A stretch of 33,883 bases of DNA, taken from contig CAIRGO010000101.1 of the NCBI GenBank assembly GCA_903878115.1, positions 1-33,883 of the forward strand, written 5' to 3'. A program made the position numbers and the translations under genes. This DNA comes from Akkermansiaceae bacterium. GTDB taxonomy: Bacteria > Verrucomicrobiota > Verrucomicrobiia > Verrucomicrobiales > Akkermansiaceae. Of the stretch, positions 1 through 9,423 are shown in pieces. Each line of letters starts with the position of its first letter. The stretch's first letter is position 1. Below the pieces are notes generated by a model that worked only from the letters and a program-made list of their open reading frames with translations, was not told the DNA's origin and made no database searches.

Positions 1-992
1 TCGAGAACGCTGCCATCAGCGAACCAAAGTTCTGCATCATCATCGCCTGCGATCCACAAGCGATAACTGCCAGTGGTGGGGGCAATAAGAAAACCACGAT
101 AACGCGCGCCGTAATTTTTTCCTTCGATCTTGTTAGGCGATGTTTCATCTATGTTAGGCACATGCGCAGTGGTAGTAGGATGAGAAAAAAAGCGAGAGCG
201 TGCAGCGGTGAGGTGAGCAGTGCTTTGGCCTTGAATTTCACTCCACGTATCCCGTGTAATTCCATTGGGGCGGAATTCTAACGTGAGTGGCGAAGAGCCT
301 AGCAAATATTCATCGATATTCGTAATGCCATCTGCATCAGGATCGCCATATTCACTGCGACCGGTAAATGTGGTCACATTTACCAGACCCGTGAGCGTCT
401 CCCAATCATCGGGTAGATTATTGTTATTCAGATCATTAGGGTCAGCAGCGAGAGGAGCGATGACAGTTGCTGGAATGAGAGTGATAGAGGCAGATCCGGG
501 AGTTTTCCAGCCAAGACTGAGCTGACCGCTGGCGGAATTGCTCATGGCCTGAGCCTCGATGTAATAGGAAGTGCCAGCGGTCAGCGTGATCGAGGCTGAT
601 TGCTGGCTAGTAAATTTCGTCCATTGCTGAGAAGTCGTAGGTTCGTAATGCCATGCGATGTGTTGTTTTTGAAAACGAGAAGAACTGGAGGAAAGCCAAA
701 GTGTGGAATTATTACTGCCCGAAATAGAAAGCGAGTAAGAACCCGTCACCGTAGGTGTGATCGTGCCGCGCAGACGAACGCCAGTCCCTGAGGCCAGCGG
801 CGAAATGGAGGCTGTGGCGAGAGTAGAAGTCGAGTTCGGTGAGCGTTTAGCAATGCCCTCACGTTGGAGAGTGAGCACCGCTGGGTTAGCGGGGAGGGCA
901 AGCCACTGTTCCGCCGTGAAAGCGTGGACGCAAGGTGATAACAGAATTGCCGCGAGGACTGTATGACTGAGTGTGCGAAGAAATGAATTCAT
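1..992 (-). CDS. Exported PA14-like domain protein, C-terminal part outside the window
   Basis: The minus strand is open from an ATG at 992 to the left edge (330 codons, no stop), so this is the N-terminal part of a longer gene. Residues 1-24 form a signal peptide (MNSFLRTLSH, then a hydrophobic stretch ending CVHA). Residues about 30-165 look like a PA14-type beta-sandwich (TGSYSLSISGSNNSTLWL, later SYYIEAQAM). A Ca-binding-loop linker follows (DPNDLNNNNLPDDWE, then DPDADGITNIDEYLLG near residue 225). A second PA14-like module begins near residue 280 (TGSYRLWIAGDDDAELWF) and is cut by the edge. PA14 modules usually bind carbohydrate or act as adhesion modules; the actual function is unknown. 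Codon phase was checked through the whole stretch and shows no frameshift. Confidence 0.85.
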   Translation of the reverse strand, partial: MNSFLRTLSHTVLAAILLSPCVHAFTAEQWLALPANPAVLTLQREGIAKRSPNSTSTLATASISPLASGTGVRLRGTITPTVTGSYSLSISGSNNSTLWLSSSSSRFQKQHIAWHYEPTTSQQWTKFTSQQSASITLTAGTSYYIEAQAMSNSASGQLSLGWKTPGSASITLIPATVIAPLAADPNDLNNNNLPDDWETLTGLVNVTTFTGRSEYGDPDADGITNIDEYLLGSSPLTLEFRPNGITRDTWSEIQGQSTAHLTAARSRFFSHPTTTAHVPNIDETSPNKIEGKNYGARYRGFLIAPTTGSYRLWIAGDDDAELWFADGSVL

Positions 993-1407
993 GGGGATTA
1001 GGATGTTGTTAAAAAAATGTTTGTCTTAGGTAGATGGGTTTTCTGAAAGCCTGCGAGCCACAGAGCGGAGAAGATGCTTGGATTGCCCGTGTCTTATAGA
1101 AATTACTGCGACCAAGTAAATAGGTGGGCGTGCAGTTAGCCAAAGTTTTGAAAAAGACTGAAATTTTTGATTCAGTTCGTGACAGAGTGCTGTGATATTT
1201 GGTCTGAAATGCGCATCTGTGGGCTCTAAAAATGGCTGAAATCGACGTGATGTTAAGCTTGCTGCTTTATGAGGTTCTTGCATGTCAGCACCTGGACAAT
1301 TTAACTTACCTGTGTCAATGCAAAATGGTTAAAAAACTGAGTTAGTTTTTAGAGATAGAATCAATGAGCTTATTGGCGCTGTTATCGATGAACTAAAATA
1401 CGAAAAA
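993..1407. other. Intergenic region, no convincing gene
   Basis: This 415-bp gap lies between the start of the PA14-like gene and the end of the VWA gene, both on the minus strand. An 85-codon minus-strand open frame (1026-1283) has no recognisable domain, signal peptide or ribosome binding site, and I do not call it a gene. The promoter of the PA14-like gene should lie in the left half. An AT-rich hairpin sits at 1332-1350. Confidence 0.6.
1332..1350 (-). terminator. Possible weak terminator hairpin after the VWA gene
   Basis: The arms AAAAACT (1332-1338) and AGTTTTT (1344-1350) are perfectly complementary around a 5-nt loop. The hairpin lies about 60 bp downstream of the VWA stop codon. 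The stem is AT-rich and therefore weak, but each strand ends in a T-run, as an intrinsic terminator would. Confidence 0.3.
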
Positions 1408-4110
1408 TCATTTACGATCCTTGGCTTTTTGGTAACGGGAGCGACGTTGATCATCATCGTCGTCAGTTTTTTCATGGAAAATTGGTTTGTCCTCTTTGGG
1501 AATATCGAGTGGTTCAGGATTATAGGATGATTTTTTTACTTTAGGAATTTTGATTTTTGCTGGTTTTGGAACCCTTGGTGCCAGCGTAAGTGAAGGCATT
1601 TTCCAACCAGTTCTGGTGAGGAGAGCTTCAATGATCAGTAGTGCGAAAACTGTTAGAGACAACGGAATGCGAAGCGAAGAATCATGAATGAAAGGGGGAC
1701 GCAACCATGCAGTTTTTAAGTCTAACAACTCACGACCACCAGTTTGTTGAGAAATGGCGCGCAGCTCGCTGATGCGCTCAGGCTCGAAGGCCCATTCGAT
1801 CGATGAGCCAAGTGTGATCGGTCCAAAGGGAATCGCATGTGGACCCACCTGCACTGCACCACGGATCACCGAGCCTTCGTCCAAATCTCGGGTGACGCTG
1901 AACTGCCCTGGAGCAATACGTTTCCAAGCGACATCATAGGCGGGCATCGAGGTGTTGGTCTCTAACAAACGCACTTTTGGAGGCGAGGTTGCAAACGTAT
2001 CGGACCACAACTCAGGATCGTAACGCAGATCAAGGGTGAGGCGTGAACCTTCCGCTTTATGCTTTAAACCAATACCAGGAGGTAAATCTAAGCCCATTAG
2101 CCAGCGCGTGGTGGTTTGTAGGAAGTCTGCGTATTCTGGCCATGCCCGTGTGGCATCGGAGGCTTTTCCTCCTAACGGAAATGAAATAGCTGCCGTGCGA
2201 CCCAAACCTCTGCGGCAGGTTGCGACAAGAGGCGCTAGGTATTCATCGGCGGAGATTAAAGAAACAGTGGCATCTTCCCGCGCATAGGATAAATTGTAAC
2301 CATCGACTTGAGGCATCCATTTGATGGCTTGCGGTGATACTTCCGACCAGCGGCCTGTGGCTTTCGCACCTGTTTTTTCTTCAATGAATGCTGAGCGTGC
2401 AATGGTCACGGTTTCTTGCGCGAAGATTTTTGGGATGTCTAACGGTTTATCACTAAAGAACATTCGGCCCTTGCCAAGTTTAGCGATTTCTTCGCAAAGT
2501 TTCGCATCAGAATCTGCAGGCGTGCCCAGACCGATGACGGAGATTGTTGCTCCTGCATCGGTCATTTCTTTGATTAATTTTTTATAATCTCCTGGTTCCT
2601 CGGTGTCAGCAGTATCGGTGAATAAGATCAAATGCCGGGTGCCGACATTGGTTTTTTTCAATGCTTCCCAGCCAGCTTTCAGACCTTCGTAAACATAGAT
2701 GCCACCACCAGATGATTGAACTTTTCTCACACGCGCGGCCAGTTCTTTTTGTTTGTTATCGATGCGGGTCATCGGCACAAATGTCTCAGGGGCAGAATCG
2801 ACTGCGATCACCGCGACTTGATCCATGGTGCCTAACAGATCAATGGCATTCACCGCGCCTTGGTTGGCGAGATCGATCTTTGTTTGCCCCGGTGCTACAC
2901 TTACCGACATCGAACCAGAGCGATCCATCACAATCGCGAGAGCTACGGCGAGTTTGCGGTGCTCAGATTTGAGCTCCATCGAGATTGGCAACAATGCATC
3001 GATGGGTGATTGAAAATATCCTCCCGAGCCGAACGATTTGTCACCGCCTGCCATCAACAGGCCACCGCCTTGGTCGTGCACGAAGAAATTCAGCGCTTCG
3101 AGAAAATTTGTGGGGACTTCGTGAGCTGGAACATTATTGAGTATCACTGCACGAGTTCCAGAAAGTTTTCCCGGAGTGAGTTGTGATAGATCGGTAATGG
3201 TTTCGACGGTGAAATTGAGTGATGTCAGAATTTTTACCGCCGGATCGTTTTCATAACGTGTGGCCAAAAGGACTTTTGGACCGCCGGTGATTTCGATCCA
3301 GCGAGACATTTGATTGTTGCCCGGATGGCTATCATTTTCCGGCGAAATTTGCGCTTTGTATTCAAATGATCCAGCGCGGGGAATTCGATCAGTGAATTCA
3401 ATTTTTCCGACACCGTTGACAAGTTTGATCTTGGTGGTCGTTAGTTGCTGTTCGTTGCGAAAAAGTGTGATGGGAACTTCGATGTCCGATGAGCCGCGCG
3501 CGGTGATGCCAATGAGAAATGGTTCTCCCGCTTGCACACGATCAGGGAATTCAAGTCGTGCGAGGCGAAAATCGTTTTCCGTTTCATCGCGGATCAAACG
3601 AAAATCGACGGGGATACCGCGCGCTTGTAGTTGACTGGCTGCCTCATACAGTGGCTCTGTGGAAAAGCCATCTGTGAAAATCAATACGCGCGATGGCTTG
3701 GTTTCCTTTGAAAGTGCTGCGATCGTTTGCAAGGCGAGGTTTGTCCGCGTGAGTTTTCGCGAACCAGTGAACACAGCGCCGTCTGATCCTAAGGGCGCGA
3801 TTTCTGAACCGTAGTTATAGAATAGCAATTCATCATTGCGGGTAGGTTTTGATTTTTCTAACAAACGTCTCCACTCAGGTAGTCCTTGGTCAATGAGATC
3901 CTCGGTCGAGTCAGAGCGGTCTAGCAAAACATGAAGGTCCAGCGCGTCGTCTTGTTTGCGAACCGATGGATTGGTTAAAAGCAGCGCAATCAGAGCAATC
4001 AGCAAAAAGCGAAGTGGCGAAAGAAGTCGCAAATTTCTCCAAAACCAACCTGCGATGAGCAGAGCGGGAATCAACAAAAACCACTCGGGAGATTCAAAAA
4101 TAATTGGCAT
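1408..4110 (-). CDS. Membrane-anchored double von Willebrand factor A protein
   Basis: The 900-residue protein begins with two hydrophobic segments (about 10-25 and 33-47), like BatA-type N-terminal double-transmembrane proteins. A first VWA-like domain follows (about 58-190) with a MIDAS-like DRSDS at 64-68. A glutamine-amidotransferase-like fold covers about 280-375 (GGGLLMAGGDKSFGSGGYF). The second VWA domain (about 390-570) has a classical MIDAS, DRSGSMS at 396-402. A C-terminal transmembrane helix lies near 820-840, followed by a Lys/Asp-rich cytoplasmic tail (DDDDDQRRS). The topology puts the VWA domains between two membrane anchors, probably extracytoplasmic. VWA domains bind protein ligands through a metal ion; the partner here is unknown. 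The gene is monocistronic and divergent from the helicase gene across 104 bp. Confidence 0.85.
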   Translation of the reverse strand: MPIIFESPEWFLLIPALLIAGWFWRNLRLLSPLRFLLIALIALLLTNPSVRKQDDALDLHVLLDRSDSTEDLIDQGLPEWRRLLEKSKPTRNDELLFYNYGSEIAPLGSDGAVFTGSRKLTRTNLALQTIAALSKETKPSRVLIFTDGFSTEPLYEAASQLQARGIPVDFRLIRDETENDFRLARLEFPDRVQAGEPFLIGITARGSSDIEVPITLFRNEQQLTTTKIKLVNGVGKIEFTDRIPRAGSFEYKAQISPENDSHPGNNQMSRWIEITGGPKVLLATRYENDPAVKILTSLNFTVETITDLSQLTPGKLSGTRAVILNNVPAHEVPTNFLEALNFFVHDQGGGLLMAGGDKSFGSGGYFQSPIDALLPISMELKSEHRKLAVALAIVMDRSGSMSVSVAPGQTKIDLANQGAVNAIDLLGTMDQVAVIAVDSAPETFVPMTRIDNKQKELAARVRKVQSSGGGIYVYEGLKAGWEALKKTNVGTRHLILFTDTADTEEPGDYKKLIKEMTDAGATISVIGLGTPADSDAKLCEEIAKLGKGRMFFSDKPLDIPKIFAQETVTIARSAFIEEKTGAKATGRWSEVSPQAIKWMPQVDGYNLSYAREDATVSLISADEYLAPLVATCRRGLGRTAAISFPLGGKASDATRAWPEYADFLQTTTRWLMGLDLPPGIGLKHKAEGSRLTLDLRYDPELWSDTFATSPPKVRLLETNTSMPAYDVAWKRIAPGQFSVTRDLDEGSVIRGAVQVGPHAIPFGPITLGSSIEWAFEPERISELRAISQQTGGRELLDLKTAWLRPPFIHDSSLRIPLSLTVFALLIIEALLTRTGWKMPSLTLAPRVPKPAKIKIPKVKKSSYNPEPLDIPKEDKPIFHEKTDDDDDQRRSRYQKAKDRK

Positions 4111-4214
4111 ATTATCCGAGACAAACTCTATCGCCGATTGTCAGAGGTGCAATCTTTTAATCGATGATAATACGGATTGCCTGCGCTGGCATATTGATTC
4201 AGTGTCGCTTATCG

Positions 4215-6740
4215 ATGTCTGATTTCCCGCTACTTTCACGTTTGCCATCTCGACAGAATTGCACCAGCGATTCTTTGCTTGATGGTTTTTGTGATTATGT
4301 GGCGGCGAAAAATCTAACGCTTTATCCCGCGCAAGAGGAGGCAATTTTATCGCTGTTTACTGATAAAAATGTGATTCTCAATACGCCCACCGGCTCAGGG
4401 AAATCGTTAGTGGCTGCGGCGATGCATTTCCGTTCTTTAGCACTGGGGCATCGCTCGGTTTATACTTGTCCGATCAAAGCGTTAGTGAATGAAAAATTTC
4501 TCGCACTCTGTCGAGAATTCGGTCCAGAAAATGTGGGTATGGCGACGGGAGATGCTACGGTCAATCGTCATGCGCCGATCCTTTGCTGCACAGCGGAAAT
4601 TTTAGCCAACTATGCGTTGCGCGATGGGGAAAATTCACCGTTCACCGAGGTGATCATGGATGAGTTTCATTATTATTCAGATCGTGAGGGCGGTGTGGCT
4701 TGGCAAATACCACTGCTGACGATGTCGAAATCTCGCTTTTTACTGATGTCGGCCACGCTCGGAGATACGGGATTTTTCCAACAAGAACTCACCAAGCTAA
4801 CAGGTGCTGAGACGGTTCTTGTGGCAGGACGTGATCGTCCGGTTCCGTTAGAATTCCGCTATGGGCAGACCGGGATCGAAGAAACCATTGCGCAATTGTT
4901 AGAAAAAAATCAGGCACCGATCTATCTCGTTCATTTTACGCAGAATGATGCTGCCAAAGCTGCGCAGGACTTGATGAGTATTAATTTTTGCACTAGTGCA
5001 GAAAAAGAAAAAATCACCGAAGCACTCAGTGGCGTGAAATTTAGTAGTCCCTACGGCAAGGAGGTGAAGCGTTATCTCAAGCATGGGATTGGCATTCATC
5101 ACGCTGGATTGCTGCCGAAATATCGAGTGCTCGTGGAGCAGTTGGCACAACAAGGATTGCTGAGGTTAATCTGTGGCACGGATACTCTAGGTGTCGGCGT
5201 CAATGTGCCGATTCGCACCGTGCTGCTTACCCGCTTGAGCAAATACGACGGGGAAAAAACCAAAGTTCTCGCCGCGCGCGATTTTCATCAAATCACTGGT
5301 CGTGCCGGACGCAAGGGGTTTGATGACATTGGCTATGTCGTCGCACAAGCTCCCGAGCATGTGATTGAAAATGCAAAGATCGACGCAAAGATCGGCGGTG
5401 ATGCGCGAAAAGCAAAAAAGTTGGTCAAGAAACGACCACCCGATGGCTTCGTGGGTTGGAGCGAGGAGACTTTTATCAAACTTCAATCCGCAGCACCAGA
5501 GGCACTTGTCTCACGCTTCGATGTCTCTCATGGCATGTTGTTACAGATGTTCAATCGCCGTGGTGATTCCTGTGCGGAGTTACGTCGCTTAATCGATGAT
5601 TGCCATGATACTGCGGCGCAAAAAATCAAACATCGGAAACGTGCATGGCAGTTATTTCGCGCCTTAGTAGAACGCAATATTATTTCGATCATTGCTCCCC
5701 GCGATCGCCAGGCCGATGGCACGAAACTGCGACTCAACATCGAACTGCAAGATGACTTTTCGCTCAACTACACTCTGTCTCTTTATCTCATCGATACCAT
5801 CGCACTGATCGATCCACAATCGACGAATCATGCGCTTGACGTGCTCACTCTCTGCGAATCGATTTTAGAAAATCCCGACATCATCCTGCGTCGCCAACTG
5901 GATCGTGTGAAAAACGATGCCATGACCGCGATGAAAGCCGAGGGAGTTGAGTATGCCGAGCGCATCGAACGACTGGAATCGTTAGAATATCCCAAGCCAT
6001 GTCGGGACTTTGTTTACATGACCTTCAATCAATTTGCCGCCGCGCATCCTTGGGTCGGTCAGGAAAATATCCGCCCGAAAAGTATCGTGCGCGAGATGTA
6101 TGAAAACTTTCGTTCGTTTGCCGAATACATCTGTGATTACGATCTTCAACGTGCTGAGGGCGTATTGCTGCGCCATCTTTCTAGCGTGTATAAAGTCCTC
6201 TCGCAAACGGTGCCAGCGACGGTAAAAACAGAAGCACTCATCGAGATCGAAGATTGGCTAGCAGGAGTTTTGCGTGGCACTGATTCCAGTTTGTTAGATG
6301 AATGGCAGAGATTAAAAAATCCTCAATGGCAACCGCGTGAAGAAGCCATCGTCGAGGCGCCAGATATCACGCGAAACAAACGAGAATTCACCGCGTTACT
6401 GCGCACCGAAATTTTTCGATTCATGCGGCAACTTAGCTTTGGTCAATACGCCAATGCGTTGGCGGGACTTGTGGCCGTGGATCACACAGCAGAATCGTTA
6501 GCCGATACGATGGACGCCTATTATGAAGAGCATAGTAGTATGATACTTGATAATGAAGCGCGCAATGGCCGACACACTTATACCGAAGCGCTCGCCAATC
6601 AGCAGATGTGGAAGGTCAGTCAAGTCATCGTCGATCCCGAGGAACAAAACGATTGGCAAATCCAGTTCACTGTCGATTTGAATCAAGCGCGCGATGATGG
6701 CAAGCCAACGCTGCAACTAGTTAGCATCGGTCCGATCTAA
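4215..6740 (+). CDS. Ski2-like superfamily 2 DEAD/DEAH-box helicase
   Basis: This 841-residue protein has all the core SF2 motifs: Walker A TPTGSGKS (about 57-64), Walker B MDEFHYY (DEFH box, about 148-154), motif III SAT (about 179-181) and motif VI GRAGRKG. The DEFH box, GRAGRKG and overall size place it with Ski2/Mtr4-like RNA helicases, close to the bacterial HelY type with a DUF3516-like C-terminal half. Such enzymes unwind RNA 3' to 5', usually for RNA decay or maturation; the role here is not shown by context. I start at the ATG at 4215 ([10 protein letters not shown]) because an upstream ATG at 4164 adds only 17 hydrophobic residues unlike a helicase and would use up most of the divergent promoter region. 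Confidence 0.9.
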   Translation: MSDFPLLSRLPSRQNCTSDSLLDGFCDYVAAKNLTLYPAQEEAILSLFTDKNVILNTPTGSGKSLVAAAMHFRSLALGHRSVYTCPIKALVNEKFLALCREFGPENVGMATGDATVNRHAPILCCTAEILANYALRDGENSPFTEVIMDEFHYYSDREGGVAWQIPLLTMSKSRFLLMSATLGDTGFFQQELTKLTGAETVLVAGRDRPVPLEFRYGQTGIEETIAQLLEKNQAPIYLVHFTQNDAAKAAQDLMSINFCTSAEKEKITEALSGVKFSSPYGKEVKRYLKHGIGIHHAGLLPKYRVLVEQLAQQGLLRLICGTDTLGVGVNVPIRTVLLTRLSKYDGEKTKVLAARDFHQITGRAGRKGFDDIGYVVAQAPEHVIENAKIDAKIGGDARKAKKLVKKRPPDGFVGWSEETFIKLQSAAPEALVSRFDVSHGMLLQMFNRRGDSCAELRRLIDDCHDTAAQKIKHRKRAWQLFRALVERNIISIIAPRDRQADGTKLRLNIELQDDFSLNYTLSLYLIDTIALIDPQSTNHALDVLTLCESILENPDIILRRQLDRVKNDAMTAMKAEGVEYAERIERLESLEYPKPCRDFVYMTFNQFAAAHPWVGQENIRPKSIVREMYENFRSFAEYICDYDLQRAEGVLLRHLSSVYKVLSQTVPATVKTEALIEIEDWLAGVLRGTDSSLLDEWQRLKNPQWQPREEAIVEAPDITRNKREFTALLRTEIFRFMRQLSFGQYANALAGLVAVDHTAESLADTMDAYYEEHSSMILDNEARNGRHTYTEALANQQMWKVSQVIVDPEEQNDWQIQFTVDLNQARDDGKPTLQLVSIGPI

Positions 6741-6748
6741 CGAAAAAG

Positions 6749-7096
6749 TTAGTAAAGCGGCACTGCTGGGTCAATATCGTTCGACCATTGATGAATGCCG
6801 CCCGACATTGAGAATACTTGCGAAAGACCATGTGAGCGTAGCCAACGTGTCGCGTTCAGCGAGCGAATGCCGTGATGGCAGTAGATCACCATATTTTTGG
6901 CACCCGTTGCTAACAGATATTGTCCATTTTCTGCAAAACGAGAAAGCGGAAAATGCTTGGCGTTCGTGATGCGATTGAACTGCCACTCGTCATCTTCACG
7001 ACAGTCGATCAGGAGAAAATCCTCCGCATCATCGATGAAGGTTTTCAGCTGACGCGGTGAAATTTCCTCAGTCGTTTGTGGATCAGGGAAACTCAT
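6749..7096 (-). CDS. Single-domain rhodanese-like protein
   Basis: At 115 residues this is one complete rhodanese domain with no signal peptide. The active-site loop is C73-HHGIRS, with the catalytic Cys at the start of a six-residue loop, as in sulfurtransferases of the GlpE/PspE size class. The upstream LLIDCREDDEW matches the rhodanese CH2A-type motif. It probably moves sulfane sulfur in the cytoplasm; the substrate is unknown. Its ATG overlaps the stop of the L,D-transpeptidase gene (ATGA), so the two are translationally coupled although one product is cytoplasmic and the other exported. Confidence 0.88.
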   Translation of the reverse strand: MSFPDPQTTEEISPRQLKTFIDDAEDFLLIDCREDDEWQFNRITNAKHFPLSRFAENGQYLLATGAKNMVIYCHHGIRSLNATRWLRSHGLSQVFSMSGGIHQWSNDIDPAVPLY

Positions 7097-7710
7097 TCCA
7101 CGATTACGGGTGTGCCGAGGTTGGCATTTTCAAAAAACTTTTGCGCGATGAAATCAGGCATGCGAATGCAACCATGAGAGGCAGCGTAACCAGGTAGATA
7201 GCCCGTATGCATGCCGATGCCGTCCGCAAAACGCAGGAAATTTTTCATCGGAGCAGGATAATAAATACAACTAGTTGGGGTTTTATCGACGCGAATATCG
7301 ACATTGTCATTTACCATGGCTCCCGTTTGTTTGTCCTTGAAGCAACCATAGACACTCGAGTGGTGGTCTATATCTTTTTCGGTCACTTTGTAAGTTCCCG
7401 GAGGCGTATTGTGCCCTTCTTTACCCGTAGAAATTCTCGATACTCCTACGAGTTTACCACCTTTGTAAAATGATGCTTTTTGTTGAGCGCGGTTGATCCG
7501 AATCATCGGTGCACCGGTGATATTATCGCCATCCCAATAGGAAAGGTCATCAGGAATTGCCGGAGCTGGTCCTGATCCATGCGAGGAATACTTCAGTGGT
7601 CCCAGACCAGCAAGGTAGTTGCCACGAGGATTGGCTTGGTTGTTTTGTTGAAAGCAAGAGCTTAACAAGAGGGCAAAAAGTGCGGAACAAGGAAAGAGTA
7701 GGCGATTCAT
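7093..7710 (-). CDS. L,D-transpeptidase (YkuD domain) lipoprotein
   Basis: The 205-residue product starts with a lipoprotein signal (FALLLSSC, lipobox Cys at about 19). The YkuD catalytic motif SHGCIRM sits near the C-terminus, with nucleophile C181 and H179. The preceding HTGYLPGYAASHG and the earlier GKEGHNTPPGTYKV are typical of the family. L,D-transpeptidases make 3-3 cross-links in peptidoglycan or attach proteins to it by acting on a meso-diaminopimelate stem peptide. That fits the mpl gene for meso-Dap tripeptide recycling elsewhere in the window. It is the first gene of a two-gene unit with the rhodanese gene. Confidence 0.9.
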   Translation of the reverse strand: MNRLLFPCSALFALLLSSCFQQNNQANPRGNYLAGLGPLKYSSHGSGPAPAIPDDLSYWDGDNITGAPMIRINRAQQKASFYKGGKLVGVSRISTGKEGHNTPPGTYKVTEKDIDHHSSVYGCFKDKQTGAMVNDNVDIRVDKTPTSCIYYPAPMKNFLRFADGIGMHTGYLPGYAASHGCIRMPDFIAQKFFENANLGTPVIVE

Positions 7711-7827
7711 GATAAAACTGCTCCCCCACGATAAAACGAAACCAGTTCAGCGTCAAGTGACCATTTCTTTGGTTATATTTATCAAATTCAGTATGGGAAA
7801 TTTTATATCAGCTGTTATCATTACACC

Positions 7828-8592
7828 ATGATTCACGAGATGTCATACCTGCCGAAGCACTTTGAAATGGATCAAGATCTGTTGGAGCAGATGAGCGGTC
7901 GCACGGGTTGCCAGCGTTGTGTTTACGGACAATCGGGTGAGATGTTGATTGTGGTGCATGATGTTCCTGCGCCTGGGATCCCTGAGCGCAGAGCATTGTT
8001 TTTCTGGCATCAGAAAGATGGCAACTGGATTGGGGCAGAGTCGGGCGGACTGCGTGGTCTTTATGAATTGTTAGAAACGTATGCTCGCGCGATTGATGTT
8101 CATGAGGCAGTGGTGGATGATGCGGATACGGCGAAGGAAATTTTCACTATTTTACGTCACGCTGGACCACTTTCGCGATCGGCGCGTAACTTGCATCTGG
8201 CATTGCAAGAGGCCGCAGTGAAATTTCCGAAAGATAAAGAATTGAGGATGTTGCGCGATCGAGCGCATGAGAATGAACGTGCGGCGGAATTACTCTACGC
8301 CGATGCCCGTGTGGCACTGGAATTTTATCGGGCGGAACGCGCGGAAGAGCAGGCGGAGTCATCGGATCGATTGGCGAAAATTGGTTTCCGCTTAAATTTG
8401 TTAGCAGGTTTCTTTCTTCCACTCGTGGCTCTCGGCGGCTTGATGGGAATGAATGTGAACTTGCCACCATTTGTGCAAAATTCCTTCTGGGGGATCTTTT
8501 TCGGTGGCCTCTCGATCGGATTGATTTTGGTCACGCTTGTCGGTTATAGAACTGGCTATAAGGCATCGCGGGAGGATCAGAACAAAGAGTGA
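7828..8592 (+). CDS. Short CorA-like divalent cation transporter family protein
   Basis: The 254-residue protein ends with two closely spaced transmembrane helices (about 190-206 and 220-240). The CorA signature G-M-N lies at 207-209, exactly at the end of the first helix, as in CorA/ZntB channels. A long Glu/Arg-rich helical segment (about 130-185) precedes it and matches the stalk helix. The N-terminal domain is shorter than in CorA proteins of about 315 residues. CorA family pentamers carry Mg2+, Co2+ or Zn2+; the ion here cannot be told. The stop codon is immediately followed by the mutM stop codon on the other strand. Confidence 0.8.
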   Translation: MIHEMSYLPKHFEMDQDLLEQMSGRTGCQRCVYGQSGEMLIVVHDVPAPGIPERRALFFWHQKDGNWIGAESGGLRGLYELLETYARAIDVHEAVVDDADTAKEIFTILRHAGPLSRSARNLHLALQEAAVKFPKDKELRMLRDRAHENERAAELLYADARVALEFYRAERAEEQAESSDRLAKIGFRLNLLAGFFLPLVALGGLMGMNVNLPPFVQNSFWGIFFGGLSIGLILVTLVGYRTGYKASREDQNKE

Positions 8593-9414
8593 TTATTTCT
8601 TCTGGCAACTCGGGCAATAGTAACTAGAGCGTTGTGCTTGTGTGATTTTTACGATCGTTGATTTGCATTTTCTGCAAGGCTGTCCCTCGCGTTCATAGAC
8701 GAAAAGTTCCTGACGAAAGTATCCTGGTTGGCCGTTTTCGCGCAGAAAGTCACGCAGTGTGGTGCCGCCTTGTTCGATGGATTTCAGCAATACATCTTTC
8801 ACACTTGCGACGAGTTTTTTGATTCGCGGTAAGCTGAGTTTTTGCGCGGGCGTGGCGGGATGGATGCCCGCATGAAACAGTGATTCGGACGCATAAATAT
8901 TGCCCACACCGACGACAAATGCATTGTCCATGAGCGCGACTTTCACGGGGCGGGAGATGCTTTTCCAGGCATTTTTCAAATAGGCCGCATCAAATTCTGG
9001 CTCTAACGGTTCTGGGCCGAGATGATCGAATAATCCATGCGAAAAGGGATCAGCACTAACAAAATGGGTAACGATGCCAAAGCGGCGAGGATCATGATAG
9101 CGCAATTGTTTTCCATTTGAAATGGTGAATGCTACATGATCGTGCGTGCGAAAATCGGTGGCAGGATCGACAATGCGTAGTGCACCAGACATGCCGAGAT
9201 GAATGATGATGTGGTGATTTTTTTCGAACGAAATGATCAAGTATTTCGCGCGGCGGAGCACCTGTGTCACATGAAGTCCTTCGATGGATGATAGGGAAGG
9301 GGGAATGGTGAGGCGAAGATCGCGACGTCGCACCATGACTTCTCGGATCGATTGTCCTAATAAATGTGGCGTTATGCCGCGGCGGGTGGTTTCTACTTCA
9401 GGCAATTCAGGCAT
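8593..9414 (-). CDS. mutM: Formamidopyrimidine-DNA glycosylase
   Basis: The protein starts MPELPEVETTRRG, giving the catalytic P2 (after Met removal) and conserved E3. The catalytic/binding Lys lies in RRAKYL near residue 56, NIYASESLF is the conserved phosphate-binding loop, and the C-terminus holds the zinc finger CRKC...CPSC. The length (273) is normal for Fpg. It removes 8-oxoguanine and ring-opened purines and nicks the abasic site. The gene follows the ABC exporter gene after a few bases and is probably cotranscribed with it. Confidence 0.95.
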   Translation of the reverse strand: MPELPEVETTRRGITPHLLGQSIREVMVRRRDLRLTIPPSLSSIEGLHVTQVLRRAKYLIISFEKNHHIIIHLGMSGALRIVDPATDFRTHDHVAFTISNGKQLRYHDPRRFGIVTHFVSADPFSHGLFDHLGPEPLEPEFDAAYLKNAWKSISRPVKVALMDNAFVVGVGNIYASESLFHAGIHPATPAQKLSLPRIKKLVASVKDVLLKSIEQGGTTLRDFLRENGQPGYFRQELFVYEREGQPCRKCKSTIVKITQAQRSSYYCPSCQKK

Positions 9415-9423
9415 GGCAGTGGG

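Noticed and set aside
1026-1283. 85-codon open frame on the minus strand in the gap after the PA14-like gene
   Set aside because: It has no recognisable domain, signal peptide or ribosome binding site, and its composition is unlike the neighbours.
4164-4214. Upstream ATG for the helicase
   Set aside because: It adds 17 hydrophobic residues unlike the family and uses up the divergent promoter space.
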